Shown here piece by piece: positions 1 through 8,671 of a stretch of DNA of 39,149 nucleotides. The stretch is from Cyclobacteriaceae bacterium (GTDB taxonomy: Bacteria > Bacteroidota > Bacteroidia > Cytophagales > Cyclobacteriaceae). The stretch covers positions 1 to 39,149 of the forward strand of contig JAGQYI010000057.1 of the NCBI GenBank assembly GCA_020436165.1, given 5' to 3'. The position numbers and the translations under genes were made by a program. Each line of letters opens with the position of its first letter. Position 1 is the stretch's first letter. The notes below the pieces were generated by a model. That model did not search any database, was not told the DNA's origin, and worked only from the letters and a program-made list of their open reading frames with translations.

Positions 1-2264
1 GTTGACTGAATAGAAGAAGTATCATGTGTATGCAGGTGAATGGGCAGATCGACCACTTTTTTCAGTTCGGTGATGAGCTTGGTAGCCGCATACGGCTTTA
101 GCAACCCGGCCATATCTTTTATGGCCAGAATATGCGCTCCTTCGTCTTCCAGTCTTCTTGCCAAATCGAGGTAGTACTGAAGATCGTACTTCTTGTTTTC
201 AGGATTCAGAATATCGCCCGTGTAGTCAATAGCTACCTCGGCAATACCACCTGTGCGCTCCCGCACGGCCTTAATGCTTGGCAACATGGCCTCTACCCAA
301 TTGAGCGAATCGAAGATTCGAAAAATATCGTTGCCACTTTCCCATGCTTTCTCAATGAACCGCTCGATAAGGTTATCGGCATACGCTTTGTAGCCCACTG
401 CATTGGAACCACGAATAAGCATTTGTAAAAGGATATTAGGAATAGCCTCTCTTAATAGCTGTAAGCGTTTCCAGGGACTCTCGTGTAAGAAACGCATGGA
501 CACATCAAACGTAGCGCCACCCCAAACTTCCATCGAAAACACCTGCGGATGGTCTTTGGCAAAGCCCTCAGCTACGCGAAGCATGTCGTATGTACGCATG
601 CGTGTAGCCAGCAGCGACTGATGCGCATCACGGAATGTAGTATCAGTGAATTGAACCACCGGATTTTCCTTCAGCCATTTGGCAAATCCTTCCGGCCCCA
701 ATTCTGTGAGCAAATCTTTGGTGCCTTTTGGATACGGCATTTTCGGGTCCACAAGAGGCACTTTAGGAATACGAAACTTTTTAGATGGATCCACCTTCTT
801 CACATCGGGGTTGCCATTCACAATTACATCGGCCAGGTACTTCAAAATCTTTGTGCCCGAATCCTGCCAGCCGGTAATATTGAATAGTTCAGGATGGTCC
901 CCAATAAAGTTAACGGTGGCCTCTCCTTTGTAAAATTCAGGGTGCGTAATCACATTTTCGAGGAAACCAATATTGGTTTTCACCCCTCTTATTCTGAACT
1001 CTCTTAATGCACGGTTCAAACGAAAGGCAGCACCTTTGAGTGTTCTGCCCGAGGCAGATATTTTAACCAGCAGCGAATCGAAGAACGGGGAAATACGAAC
1101 GCCTGAATAGCAATTGCCCGCATCCAATCGAATACCAAAACCGGCAGCGCTTCGATAGGCAATTACAGTTCCGTAGTCGGGTTTGAAGTTATTGGCAGGA
1201 TCTTCCGTTGTAATTCGGCACTGAATGGCGTAGCCATTGCATTTTACGTCTTCCTGGCAGCAAATAAAGATCTGCGGGTCGTCCAGCTTATGCCCTTTGG
1301 CAATCTCTATTTGCGAGCGAACAATGTCAATACCCGTGATTTCTTCCGTTATGGTATGCTCCACCTGGATACGCGGATTGACCTCAATAAAGTAAATATT
1401 GTGGTCTTTATCCACCAGGAATTCGGCCGTACCCACATTGTTGTAATTTACTTCGCGGGCAAGACGAAGAGCATAATCGTATAATTTGTCTTTTATTTCC
1501 TGGGGCAAGGTAGTACTTGGCGCTACCTCCACCACTTTTTGAAAACGCCTTTGCACCGAGCAATCGCGTTCAAAGAGATGCACAATGTTGCCGTGGTTAT
1601 CGCCCATGAGTTGCACCTCAATATGCTTGGGGTTATCTATGAACTTTTCTATAAAGACCGTATCATCCCCAAAGGCATTTTGGGCTTCGTTACGCGCCTC
1701 TTCAAACAAAGTTGCCAGGCTTTTGGAATCACGAACCACGCGCATACCACGACCCCCGCCTCCGGCAGCTGCCTTTAGCATAACAGGATATCCAATGCGT
1801 TCTGCTTCTTTCAGAGCTATTTCAGCCGAAGTCAGCTTTTCCTGGCTGTCTTCGATAATAGGCACCTTGGCTTTGATGGCAATTTCCTTGGCCGCTACTT
1901 TGTCTCCCAACTGCTCCATTACCTCGGGCTCCGGCCCCACAAATATGATCCCTTCTTCCTTACACCTTCGCGCAAACGTTACGTTCTCTGATAGAAAGCC
2001 ATAGCCGGGATGTATCGCATTTACATCGTTTAATTTAGCCAGGGCAATAATGGCTTCAATGTCCAGGTAAGGTTTCAATGGCTCCTCATCGGCACCAATT
2101 TGATAGGCCTCATCGGCCTTATAGCGGTGCAGCGAAAAACGATCTTCGTATGTAAAAATGGCTACTGTGCGAATGCGCATTTCTGAAGCAGCCCGCAATA
2201 CACGGATAGCAATTTCACCTCTGTTGGCAACAAGTAGCTTGTTAATTTTCTTTAACTGGGTCAT
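1..2264 (-). CDS. pyc: Pyruvate carboxylase, C-terminal part outside the window
   Basis: Biotin-dependent carboxylation of pyruvate to oxaloacetate, an anaplerotic cytoplasmic step. One uninterrupted frame of 754 codons runs from ATG at 2264 to the left edge, so the biotin-carboxyl carrier domain is not visible. Seen: the biotin carboxylase N-terminus VANRGEIAIR (residues 12-21), the glycine-rich ATP-grasp loop AAAGGGGRGM (about 165-174), the catalytic region VNPRIQVEHT (about 293), then the carboxyltransferase entry DTTFRDAHQSLLATR (about 540), IKDMAG with the lysine carbamylated in the family (about 715), and the metal-binding HTHDTS (about 738). Carboxylase and transferase domains in one chain distinguish pyruvate carboxylase from separate acetyl-CoA carboxylase subunits. 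It lies 93 bp downstream of ypdA on the same strand, with a weak hairpin between them. Identity is certain; only the C-terminus is unseen. Confidence 0.97.
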   Translation of the reverse strand, partial: MTQLKKINKLLVANRGEIAIRVLRAASEMRIRTVAIFTYEDRFSLHRYKADEAYQIGADEEPLKPYLDIEAIIALAKLNDVNAIHPGYGFLSENVTFARRCKEEGIIFVGPEPEVMEQLGDKVAAKEIAIKAKVPIIEDSQEKLTSAEIALKEAERIGYPVMLKAAAGGGGRGMRVVRDSKSLATLFEEARNEAQNAFGDDTVFIEKFIDNPKHIEVQLMGDNHGNIVHLFERDCSVQRRFQKVVEVAPSTTLPQEIKDKLYDYALRLAREVNYNNVGTAEFLVDKDHNIYFIEVNPRIQVEHTITEEITGIDIVRSQIEIAKGHKLDDPQIFICCQEDVKCNGYAIQCRITTEDPANNFKPDYGTVIAYRSAAGFGIRLDAGNCYSGVRISPFFDSLLVKISASGRTLKGAAFRLNRALREFRIRGVKTNIGFLENVITHPEFYKGEATVNFIGDHPELFNITGWQDSGTKILKYLADVIVNGNPDVKKVDPSKKFRIPKVPLVDPKMPYPKGTKDLLTELGPEGFAKWLKENPVVQFTDTTFRDAHQSLLATRMRTYDMLRVAEGFAKDHPQVFSMEVWGGATFDVSMRFLHESPWKRLQLLREAIPNILLQMLIRGSNAVGYKAYADNLIERFIEKAWESGNDIFRIFDSLNWVEAMLPSIKAVRERTGGIAEVAIDYTGDILNPENKKYDLQYYLDLARRLEDEGAHILAIKDMAGLLKPYAATKLITELKKVVDLPIHLHTHDTSSIQS

Positions 2265-2308
2265 AAAATAATGGGTTTCCTACTAACCAATTATAAAAAT
2301 AGAAACTA

Positions 2309-2327
2309 GAGCCTCAAAAAAAGGCTC
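2309..2327 (-). terminator. Weak hairpin between ypdA and pyc
   Basis: A 6-bp inverted repeat, GAGCCT and AGGCTC, with a homopolymeric loop. Read on the minus strand it follows the ypdA stop and is followed by a T-rich stretch. It could act as a weak terminator or attenuator between ypdA and pyc. The stem is short, so the call is tentative. Confidence 0.3.
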
Positions 2328-2357
2328 GATTAAGAAAAACTTGATTTTTATTTTCTT

Positions 2358-3329
2358 TTAGCTTGAAAGCTTTGAAACCAGGTCCTTCATGATAAGGAAA
2401 GCATGCTCCCTTGAGTTCTCGATAAACCACTTGTTGGTTTTAAGGCCCCCGCATACCACTCCTGCAATGTACACATTGGAAGCACTGGTTTCGTTGGTCT
2501 CAGGATTGTATTTAGGCGTGTGGTATTCATCGTCATTGAACTGAACTCCCATTGATTTCAGAAAAGAAAAATCGGGCTTGTAGCCCGTCATGGCCAGCAC
2601 AAAATCGTTTTCTAACACTACATCGCCATCAGGCGTATTTACTTCAACGGTGTGCTCTGTTATTTTGGTAATGTTCGATTTAAAGTAGGCTTTTATTTCT
2701 CCGGAGGCAATGCGGTTTTCAATATCGGGCTTTACCCAGTATTTCACGCTTTCACGAATGCCTGTTTCGCGTACTATCATGGTTACTTCGGCTCCCTTTC
2801 TGAATGTTTCCAGGGCCACATCCACCGCTGAATTGGCAGCGCCTACCACCACTATTTTCTGCCCAAAATAGGGGTGCGGTTCATCGTAATAGTGTTTTAC
2901 CTTGGGCAGGTTCTCGCCTTCCACACCAATCAAATAGGGGTAATCGTAAAAGCCGGTAGCCACAATTATGGCTTTGGCCCTATACGTGCCTTTTGCTGTT
3001 TCTGCTTTAAAAACTTTCCCTTCTTTTATTATCTTATCAATTTTCTCGTAGAGCTTCAGATTCAATTCCCACGAACCGGCCACCCGCCTGTAGTACTCCA
3101 GGGCCTCAAACCGATTGGGCTTGCTTTGGTGCGATATAAAAGGAACTCCACCTATTTCCAGCCGGTCAGAAGTAGAAAAAAAGGTCATGCCCTTGGGATA
3201 ATTGTAAATGGAATTTACCAGGCAGCCCTTGTCAAAAATGGCGTACGAAAGTCCTGCTTTTTTTGCTTCAATACCGCATGCCATGCCAATGGGGCCGGCT
3301 CCAACTATTATAATATCAAATGCTTCCAT
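2358..3329 (-). CDS. ypdA: YpdA/Bdr-type bacillithiol-disulfide reductase (putative)
   Basis: FAD- and NADPH-dependent oxidoreductase of the YpdA family, which in Firmicutes reduces bacillithiol disulfide. Seen: N-terminal FAD-binding VGAGPIGMA (residues 9-17), a second dinucleotide fold VVVGAANSAVDVALE near residue 160, and a C-terminal block with YIAGVVCGG typical of the family. The chain is 323 residues, the family's usual size. I start at ATG 3329 because the homologous chain begins MEAFDIIIVGAG; an upstream in-frame ATG at 3356 would add nine residues that do not fit the family. There is no classical CxxC as in thioredoxin reductase, which favours YpdA over TrxB. The role in low-molecular-weight thiol recycling is inferred from the family; no bacillithiol synthesis gene is in the window. 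It is divergent from the channel-like gene at 3421. Confidence 0.88.
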   Translation of the reverse strand: MEAFDIIIVGAGPIGMACGIEAKKAGLSYAIFDKGCLVNSIYNYPKGMTFFSTSDRLEIGGVPFISHQSKPNRFEALEYYRRVAGSWELNLKLYEKIDKIIKEGKVFKAETAKGTYRAKAIIVATGFYDYPYLIGVEGENLPKVKHYYDEPHPYFGQKIVVVGAANSAVDVALETFRKGAEVTMIVRETGIRESVKYWVKPDIENRIASGEIKAYFKSNITKITEHTVEVNTPDGDVVLENDFVLAMTGYKPDFSFLKSMGVQFNDDEYHTPKYNPETNETSASNVYIAGVVCGGLKTNKWFIENSREHAFLIMKDLVSKLSS

Positions 3330-3420
3330 AAAAAATGTATCTGGCCCTGCACGCACAAAGATTATAAAATCCTGTTAGATTAGAGGTTTTTGAAAGCTTT
3401 TTAACTCAGGCACCGATTGT

Positions 3421-4167
3421 ATGACATTAACCCGAATACTTTCCAATAATGCCACTGACCAGGAAAAGGAGAAGAACAAAGACTACCGAAATGTAGTAAT
3501 TGCTCAGATTATTATTGTGGTGTCGGGCCTGGTACTCACTTCTTTCACCAATTACGAAGAGCCTGCTTTTAAGGATAAGCTCATCATTACACTTTTCTCC
3601 GGTTTTGCTGCATTCTATGCGTTTTTGCTTTGGGACCTGCTTAAGGACTTTACTACGAATCGTAAGCTAATTGGTGTAGTACTGGTAGTACTTAGTGTAA
3701 TAACCATTGTGGGTTTGCTCGGTGAGTTTCCCTTTTACAAAGTACTTGAGATTGAAAACCGAAGAGAATACCTTTTTGCACTTCATGCCTCGCTTTTCCC
3801 AATAGAAGTTTTGGTAATTGGGTTTGCTATTCGCGATTTGTTCTCAGGCAACGTGTTTACATCCAGTAAGCTTTGGGGCGCTGCAGCAGTTTATTTAATG
3901 ATAGGCATAAGCTTTGCCAGCCTGTACGATCTTATCAATTTTGTTATTCCGGGTTCCCTGGGTGTGCATCTTACGTTGGGTATAGAAAGCTACTCCGAGT
4001 TTATTTACTACAGCTTTGCCATTTTGGGCGGGTTGGACAACGCATACCAAAACCCCGAGCCAGTTCTTCGAAATATTGGCGTTATTGAAGCCGTTTGGGG
4101 CAATTTGTATGCTATTTTAATTATTGGAAAACTGCTTGGCTTGCCTTCCAAAAAAGAAAATGATTAA
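3421..4167 (+). CDS. Six-TM ion-channel-like membrane protein without a canonical K+ filter
   Basis: A 248-residue inner-membrane protein with about six hydrophobic segments (roughly 27-43, 52-75, 83-100, 118-140, 149-170, 218-240). The C-terminal part resembles the pore module of two-helix potassium channels: a helix, then YYSFAILGGLDNAYQNPEP (about 193-211), a short linker and a last helix EAVWGNLYAILIIGKLLGL. In channels of the Ion_trans_2 type the corresponding stretch reads like YFSF-TLTTVGYGDITP followed by LEALIGQLYLAVLIARLVG. Here TVGYGD is replaced by LGGLDN, so a potassium filter is not evident. The N-terminal 26 residues are charged and probably cytoplasmic. I infer descent from a channel; substrate and activity are unknown. 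It stands alone between ypdA (divergent) and prmC. Confidence 0.75.
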   Translation: MTLTRILSNNATDQEKEKNKDYRNVVIAQIIIVVSGLVLTSFTNYEEPAFKDKLIITLFSGFAAFYAFLLWDLLKDFTTNRKLIGVVLVVLSVITIVGLLGEFPFYKVLEIENRREYLFALHASLFPIEVLVIGFAIRDLFSGNVFTSSKLWGAAAVYLMIGISFASLYDLINFVIPGSLGVHLTLGIESYSEFIYYSFAILGGLDNAYQNPEPVLRNIGVIEAVWGNLYAILIIGKLLGLPSKKEND

Positions 4168-4202
4168 AACCTTAAAAGACACCAACTCCGGTTGGTACAA
4201 AA

Positions 4203-4235
4203 AAATCAGGGCTTCCTGGCGGAAGCCCCTGATTT
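4203..4235. terminator. Bidirectional-looking hairpin after the channel-like gene
   Basis: AAATCAGG-GCTTCC, loop TGGC, then GGAAGC-CCCTGATTT form a 14-bp stem with one bulged base. The run of A before it gives a T-tract on the minus strand; the plus strand has only TTT and then short repeats of the kind TTAACCTAA. It lies 36 bp after the stop at 4167, so it most likely ends transcription of that gene. Its strand preference is unclear. Confidence 0.6.
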
Positions 4236-4332
4236 AACCTAACCTTAACCTAATTTATGAAAGTACTATTCGTACACCCTTACTAACGAACAATGTGTTA
4301 AAAAAGTTTTACTTAGTGTAAAATTTTATTCG

Positions 4333-5184
4333 ATGGTACAAACCAGTCCGCACCAGCTTTTAAAAAAACTCAGGGAGAAATTCCTTGAAAAGTTCCCTGA
4401 AGAAGCTGAATCAATGGCTTTTCAGATTGTGGAACATTTTTCAGGGCTTAGCAGAACCGATATTTTAATTGATAAACCTTTTCTTACAGGGCCGCAATTT
4501 GACAACCACATGAGAGAAATTGCAGAAAGAATACTTAGCAATGAACCTATACAATATGTATTGGGCAAGGCACCTTTTTATGGAAGATATTTTGAGGTGA
4601 ACCCTTCTACCCTTATTCCCAGGCAGGAAACGGAAGAACTGGTGCAACTTATTTTGCAAGATATAAAAAACAAAAAGGGACTACTCCTACTCGACATTGG
4701 AACCGGAACCGGCTGCATACCTATTACACTGGCGCTGGAAAAATTCGATCTGATGGCCGAAGGGCTTGACGTAAGCAAAGAGGCGCTGGAAATAGCCAGA
4801 AGAAATGCGGACACTTTAGGTGCTGATGTTCAATTTTTTGAACATAATATATTACACGATGATCTCACCAAAATCTATGATGCGATAGTTAGCAATCCGC
4901 CCTATGTGCTGGAAAGTGAAAAACAGCTAATGCAACCCAATGTGTTGGAGCATGAGCCGGCCTCAGCGCTCTTTGTACCTGATGAACTACCTCTTCTTTT
5001 TTATGAGCGAATCACCGAGCTGGCCTTAAAACATCTAAATCCAAATGGGCATATCTATTTTGAAATAAACGAACAGTTTGGAGATGAAGTAGTGGAGTTG
5101 CTTACCAAAAATGTATTTCAAAACGTAACACTCCACAAGGACCTAAACGGAAAACCCAGGTTTGTATCAGCCATCCTTCGCTGA
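4333..5184 (+). CDS. prmC: Peptide chain release factor N5-glutamine methyltransferase
   Basis: Methylates the glutamine of the GGQ motif of release factors RF1 and RF2 in the cytoplasm, using S-adenosylmethionine. Seen: an N-terminal helical domain (residues 1-90), the SAM-binding motif LLDIGTGTGCIPIT (about 118-131) and the diagnostic SNPPY (about 187-191) that contacts the target glutamine. At 283 residues it matches the family. ATG at 4333 follows an AT-rich leader with no strong Shine-Dalgarno sequence. Its last 18 bases overlap the 3' end of the convergent mtfA-like gene. The NPPY context and N-terminal domain favour PrmC over PrmB or a DNA methyltransferase. Confidence 0.94.
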   Translation: MVQTSPHQLLKKLREKFLEKFPEEAESMAFQIVEHFSGLSRTDILIDKPFLTGPQFDNHMREIAERILSNEPIQYVLGKAPFYGRYFEVNPSTLIPRQETEELVQLILQDIKNKKGLLLLDIGTGTGCIPITLALEKFDLMAEGLDVSKEALEIARRNADTLGADVQFFEHNILHDDLTKIYDAIVSNPPYVLESEKQLMQPNVLEHEPASALFVPDELPLLFYERITELALKHLNPNGHIYFEINEQFGDEVVELLTKNVFQNVTLHKDLNGKPRFVSAILR

Positions 5185-5946
5185 ACCCGTATGAAATATT
5201 TTGGTCATGTATTCATATAACTCCGGATGTCTGCGCTCGAATTTTTCAGGCGCATCAAAAAAATACTCGCTGGCCACCGCCAAAAACTCGGCTTCATTAG
5301 TTAATGCGTAAGGATTTATATCCGAATGATTATGTTTAATACGGTTCATTTCTTTGTGCACCTCTGTGAGCCAGGGCAAAACAAAACTGTTCTTAATCAA
5401 CATTTCTGGCACCCCATCGGTTGCCCCGTCCAGTCCGTCTATCAAATGCACAAACTCATGTACTCCAACATTAAATTCGTGCTCCTTTCCATCAAAAGCC
5501 TTAAGTAAATTAGGCTTGGAAAGGATAACAATGCCGTTCATAAAACGATTCCCGACCATTCCTAAAATATTGCCTCCTTCCGGGTTTGCCGTTTCAAACT
5601 TTTTATTAAATGCATTGGGGTACACCAGCACTTCGTTAACATTAGGATAATTAAATTGTGGGAATGAAAAAGTGGGTATTATGGCGCTTGAGGCAATCAG
5701 CAGCTTAATGGTATCATCCACTTCCGTATCTACTCCTGTAATCCTTTTTGCATCCAGAAACCGCTGCACCCTTATTTCAAACATTGTTCGGCCTACGGGG
5801 TCCAGATTTTTGTAAAAGAGAACCCGTTCTAAAAGCACTTTTCGCCATTCGTCCTGAAAAGCAGTAGAAGTTACTTTATGCCTACGATTGGAATAAAAAA
5901 AATAGAAAGCTATAGCTACTATAAACAGAAAAAATAAACCCAGCAT
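5167..5946 (-). CDS. MtfA-family zinc-dependent peptidase with N-terminal membrane anchor
   Basis: A 259-residue protein of the MtfA (DgsA anti-repressor, M90) family. Seen: a hydrophobic N-terminal anchor of about 20 residues ending in YFFYSNRR, then the soluble domain with the zinc motif HEFVHLIDGLDG (about 161-172; HExxH type) and a downstream NEAEFLAVASEYFF (about 223) that supplies the third ligand glutamate in the family. In Escherichia coli MtfA binds the Mlc repressor and has aminopeptidase activity; no Mlc partner is visible here, so only the peptidase fold is supported. The N-terminal anchor is common in Bacteroidota members and suggests membrane attachment. The 3' end overlaps prmC tail to tail. 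Confidence 0.87.
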   Translation of the reverse strand: MLGLFFLFIVAIAFYFFYSNRRHKVTSTAFQDEWRKVLLERVLFYKNLDPVGRTMFEIRVQRFLDAKRITGVDTEVDDTIKLLIASSAIIPTFSFPQFNYPNVNEVLVYPNAFNKKFETANPEGGNILGMVGNRFMNGIVILSKPNLLKAFDGKEHEFNVGVHEFVHLIDGLDGATDGVPEMLIKNSFVLPWLTEVHKEMNRIKHNHSDINPYALTNEAEFLAVASEYFFDAPEKFERRHPELYEYMTKIFHTGSAKDG

Positions 5947-6055
5947 GTCGTTTTCGTTGAAACAAGTAAATTATTCTTAATCAAGTCAGAGGCCAATATA
6001 TGATACAATTAAGACAAAAAATATGTTACTTTGGTAAAAGTATAATCCCTAACCA

Positions 6056-7447
6056 TTGAATAGAAGAGAATTACTACAAAGGTTGGCTTATGTGGTTCCG
6101 GCAGGTATGATGTTCCCTTCCTTGCTGCAATCTTGTGCACCAAAAGATCCCCCTCTCAAATCTGTATACGATGGAAAGGTGATTATCATTGGTGCCGGCA
6201 TTTCAGGTTTGCATGCCGCTAAACTAATAAAGGACCAAAACATTGATGTGGAGATACTGGAAGCAACCAGTCTTTTTGGTGGAAGAATTAAGGTAAATCC
6301 AGATTTTGGTGATTTTCCGTTGGAACAAGGGGCCGACTTTATATATGGCAATAACAACCCGTGGTACAGCACAGTAGAGGGTACCGGTATATCGTTAGTT
6401 GAAATTCCCAAAAACCCTATCTATTTTGTTGATGGTCAGGCAAAAACGGAAAGTGAGCTCAGCTCTAATGTTGATTTCCAAAATGCCCAAAGTTTTATAA
6501 ATAATATTGTAAACTGGAGCGGTCCGGATCTCACGTTAGAAAACGCAGTTGTAAGCGCTCAGATACCACAAAACTTGCGTTTTATAGTTGAAGGAGAAGT
6601 AGCCACGCCCAGAGGAGCTACCTATAACAGCATAAGTATCAAAGGCATCTCTGAGAATTTGAGCCTTTGGAACGATGGTGATGGACGATTCTTTAGTCAA
6701 AACCAAACGCTGGTTCAGGTACTTGGCAATATTTATAACACAATATTACCCCTGATTAAGTTCGATACTCCTGTAACCAATATTGACTACAATGACCCCA
6801 CAAAAATTGTACTTACAGATGCAAATGGGGGTACTCATGAGTGTACAAAACTCATAATTACAGTACCATTAGCAGTTTTAAAAGCAGGAGATATCAATTT
6901 TAGTCCAAGCTTACCGGTGGGCACAACTGCTGCATGGAATCGAATTGGAATGGCAGCCGGCATGAAGGTAACGCTAAGTTTCTTTGTTAATTTCTGGAAT
7001 AAGCAGGCAAGTTCGATTTACACAGATGGATATGCCCGTGAATACTATGCCGCAGGTTTGGGCAGGAGCAATAGCAATAAAGTGTTAACTGCAACCATTA
7101 TGGGCTCTCAGGCCGATGCTCTTGCAGGTAAAACAGATGAGGAAATCATCAATCTATTACTCGCTGATCTCGATACTGTTTACGATGGACAAGCAAGCCA
7201 CCAGTTTAATATGGAAGAAAGTTACGTGTTTGACTGGAGCAAACAACCTTATGCAAAAGGAGTAATGTCATACCCATTGGTAAGTGGTACCGGTGCTGCA
7301 CAAGCAATGGCCATTCCGGTTGACGACAAAATATTTTGGGCCGGTGAAGCTACTGCGCTAAATGGAAATGAAGGAACTGTTCAAGGAGGAATTGAGTCGG
7401 CCGAGCGAGCTGTTGCCGAACTTTTTGATTTGATTTTAGACTTATAA
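6056..7447 (+). CDS. Exported flavin monoamine oxidase-like lipoprotein
   Basis: FAD-dependent amine oxidase family protein, 463 residues. The start is TTG at 6056, chosen because it gives a complete export signal: MNRRELLQRL, a hydrophobic stretch and the lipobox LLQSC with Cys27. The early RR pair suggests Tat export of a folded flavoprotein. Seen: the dinucleotide fold IIIGAGISGLHAAK (43-56), LEATSLFGGRI following it, and the C-terminal FAD-binding block FWAGEATALNGNEGTVQGGIESAERA (FWAGEA through ESAERA, about 425-450), as in monoamine and polyamine oxidases. The substrate is unknown. A ureohydrolase homologue begins three bases after the stop, so the two are almost surely co-transcribed. 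This raises an amine or polyamine theme, but the partner lacks catalytic residues and is predicted cytoplasmic. Confidence 0.88.
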   Translation: MNRRELLQRLAYVVPAGMMFPSLLQSCAPKDPPLKSVYDGKVIIIGAGISGLHAAKLIKDQNIDVEILEATSLFGGRIKVNPDFGDFPLEQGADFIYGNNNPWYSTVEGTGISLVEIPKNPIYFVDGQAKTESELSSNVDFQNAQSFINNIVNWSGPDLTLENAVVSAQIPQNLRFIVEGEVATPRGATYNSISIKGISENLSLWNDGDGRFFSQNQTLVQVLGNIYNTILPLIKFDTPVTNIDYNDPTKIVLTDANGGTHECTKLIITVPLAVLKAGDINFSPSLPVGTTAAWNRIGMAAGMKVTLSFFVNFWNKQASSIYTDGYAREYYAAGLGRSNSNKVLTATIMGSQADALAGKTDEEIINLLLADLDTVYDGQASHQFNMEESYVFDWSKQPYAKGVMSYPLVSGTGAAQAMAIPVDDKIFWAGEATALNGNEGTVQGGIESAERAVAELFDLILDL

Positions 7448-7450
7448 CCA

Positions 7451-8608
7451 ATGGATCTTGACCTTTTTTTTACTCCGGTTGATGAAACACTAACTGATAA
7501 GATCACCTCCGTTAGCTCATTTTTTAAGGGTATTAATATTAACAAAGGCAAAATACCAAAACTGGCCGGGCATACTCTTGCGCTGTTGGGTATTAATTCG
7601 CACCAGAATAATGACGATAATGCAGGTATTGCCCAGGGTGCAGATGCAATCCGCGAAAAATTATACAACCTTAAAAGAGGCAAGGGAAGTCACACAGTTA
7701 TTGATCTGGGCAATCTTAATCCGGGGGTGGATGAAAAGGAAACTATTGGCCGATTGCAGGAAGTTTGCGAGCATCTGATACAAGAGGGCATCATACCTGT
7801 AATTATTGGTGGCGCTCATAACATGGATTACGGGCAGTTTAAAGCCTATGAGGGACTTGAAAAACTGATCACAGTTTTAAATGTAGATGCTTTTCTGGAT
7901 ATGGAAGAATCCGATGATCCAACTTCCAGTCATATACACGAAATGCTGGTGCATGAACCAAACTATTTATTTCACTACAGCCACCTGGCCTACCAAACCT
8001 ACCTGATCGAAAAAAGCTCTATTGATGTGCTTGAACGTCTTTATTTTGAAACGTATAGGATTGGCCACTTAAGGGAGATACAAAAAGATATTGAACCGGT
8101 TATCCGCGAAGCGGATATGATGACCTTTGATATCAGCGCCATTCGCTCTTCTGATGCACCAGGAAGTAAAAATGCCCAGCCCTTCGGGCTTACGGGTGAA
8201 GAAGCCTGCCAGATATGCTGGTACGCAGGGCTCAATGAAAAACTAACATCTGCCGGTTTTTATGAGTACAATCCTGAACTGGACGACAGTAGGCAAAAAA
8301 CGGCATCGGTAATTGCCACCATGATCTGGTATTTTATGGAAGGAGTAAACAACCGCAAAGGAGAAACTCCAAGGCAAACTGAAAACTACACCAAATACGT
8401 GGTTGAAATGCATGGTCAACCCGCCTCAATTATTTTCTATAAAAGCAGAATTAGCGAAAAATGGTGGATGGAAATACCTTTGGTCGATAAAGCTAAAACC
8501 ACATTTGGACGTAATAGCCTGGTTCCCTGTAGCTACTCGGACTACGAAACCGCCATAAAGGGTGAAGTACCTAACCGGTATGTAAATGTGCTGGCAAGGT
8601 TGAATTGA
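7451..8608 (+). CDS. Ureohydrolase-superfamily protein (formimidoylglutamase/arginase-like), probably non-catalytic
   Basis: A 385-residue protein with the arginase/agmatinase/formimidoylglutamase fold and no export signal. The order of motifs is kept but ligands differ: IPVIIGGAHNMDY (115-127, GGxH conserved), NVDAFLDME (144-152, where DAHxD is usual, so histidine is replaced by phenylalanine), and MTFDISAIRSSDAPG (224-238, where DxD is usual, so the second aspartate is serine). Two of the normal manganese ligands are therefore missing. A C-terminal extension of about 80 residues (VVEMHGQPASIIFYKS onward) goes beyond the usual length of about 310-330. It follows the amine oxidase by three bases. 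I infer a pseudoenzyme or a protein with altered metal use; a real hydrolase activity cannot be excluded. Confidence 0.82.
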   Translation: MDLDLFFTPVDETLTDKITSVSSFFKGININKGKIPKLAGHTLALLGINSHQNNDDNAGIAQGADAIREKLYNLKRGKGSHTVIDLGNLNPGVDEKETIGRLQEVCEHLIQEGIIPVIIGGAHNMDYGQFKAYEGLEKLITVLNVDAFLDMEESDDPTSSHIHEMLVHEPNYLFHYSHLAYQTYLIEKSSIDVLERLYFETYRIGHLREIQKDIEPVIREADMMTFDISAIRSSDAPGSKNAQPFGLTGEEACQICWYAGLNEKLTSAGFYEYNPELDDSRQKTASVIATMIWYFMEGVNNRKGETPRQTENYTKYVVEMHGQPASIIFYKSRISEKWWMEIPLVDKAKTTFGRNSLVPCSYSDYETAIKGEVPNRYVNVLARLN

Positions 8609-8611
8609 GGT

Positions 8612-8671
8612 TTAATTTACCAGCTTTGACCCATGAACAATACGTAGAACAACTATCTTATCCTCACTTTA
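8612..8671 (-). other. Coding remnant of the ParE toxin C-terminus after an in-frame stop
   Basis: Reading on in the toxin frame past the TAA at 8669-8671 gives SEDKIVVLRIVHGSKLVN and then a TAA at 8612-8614. This matches the usual ParE tail, in which KYRIVYRI is followed by a turn and a strand with RVxHGxR. The intact gene would encode about 96 residues, the usual ParE length. A single base change, such as AAA or GAA to TAA, explains the stop. Confidence 0.8.

Noticed and set aside
2874-3383. A 169-codon frame opposite ypdA
   Set aside because: It is antisense to a full-length conserved flavoprotein gene, has low-complexity hydrophobic content and no start signal; it is a shadow of ypdA.
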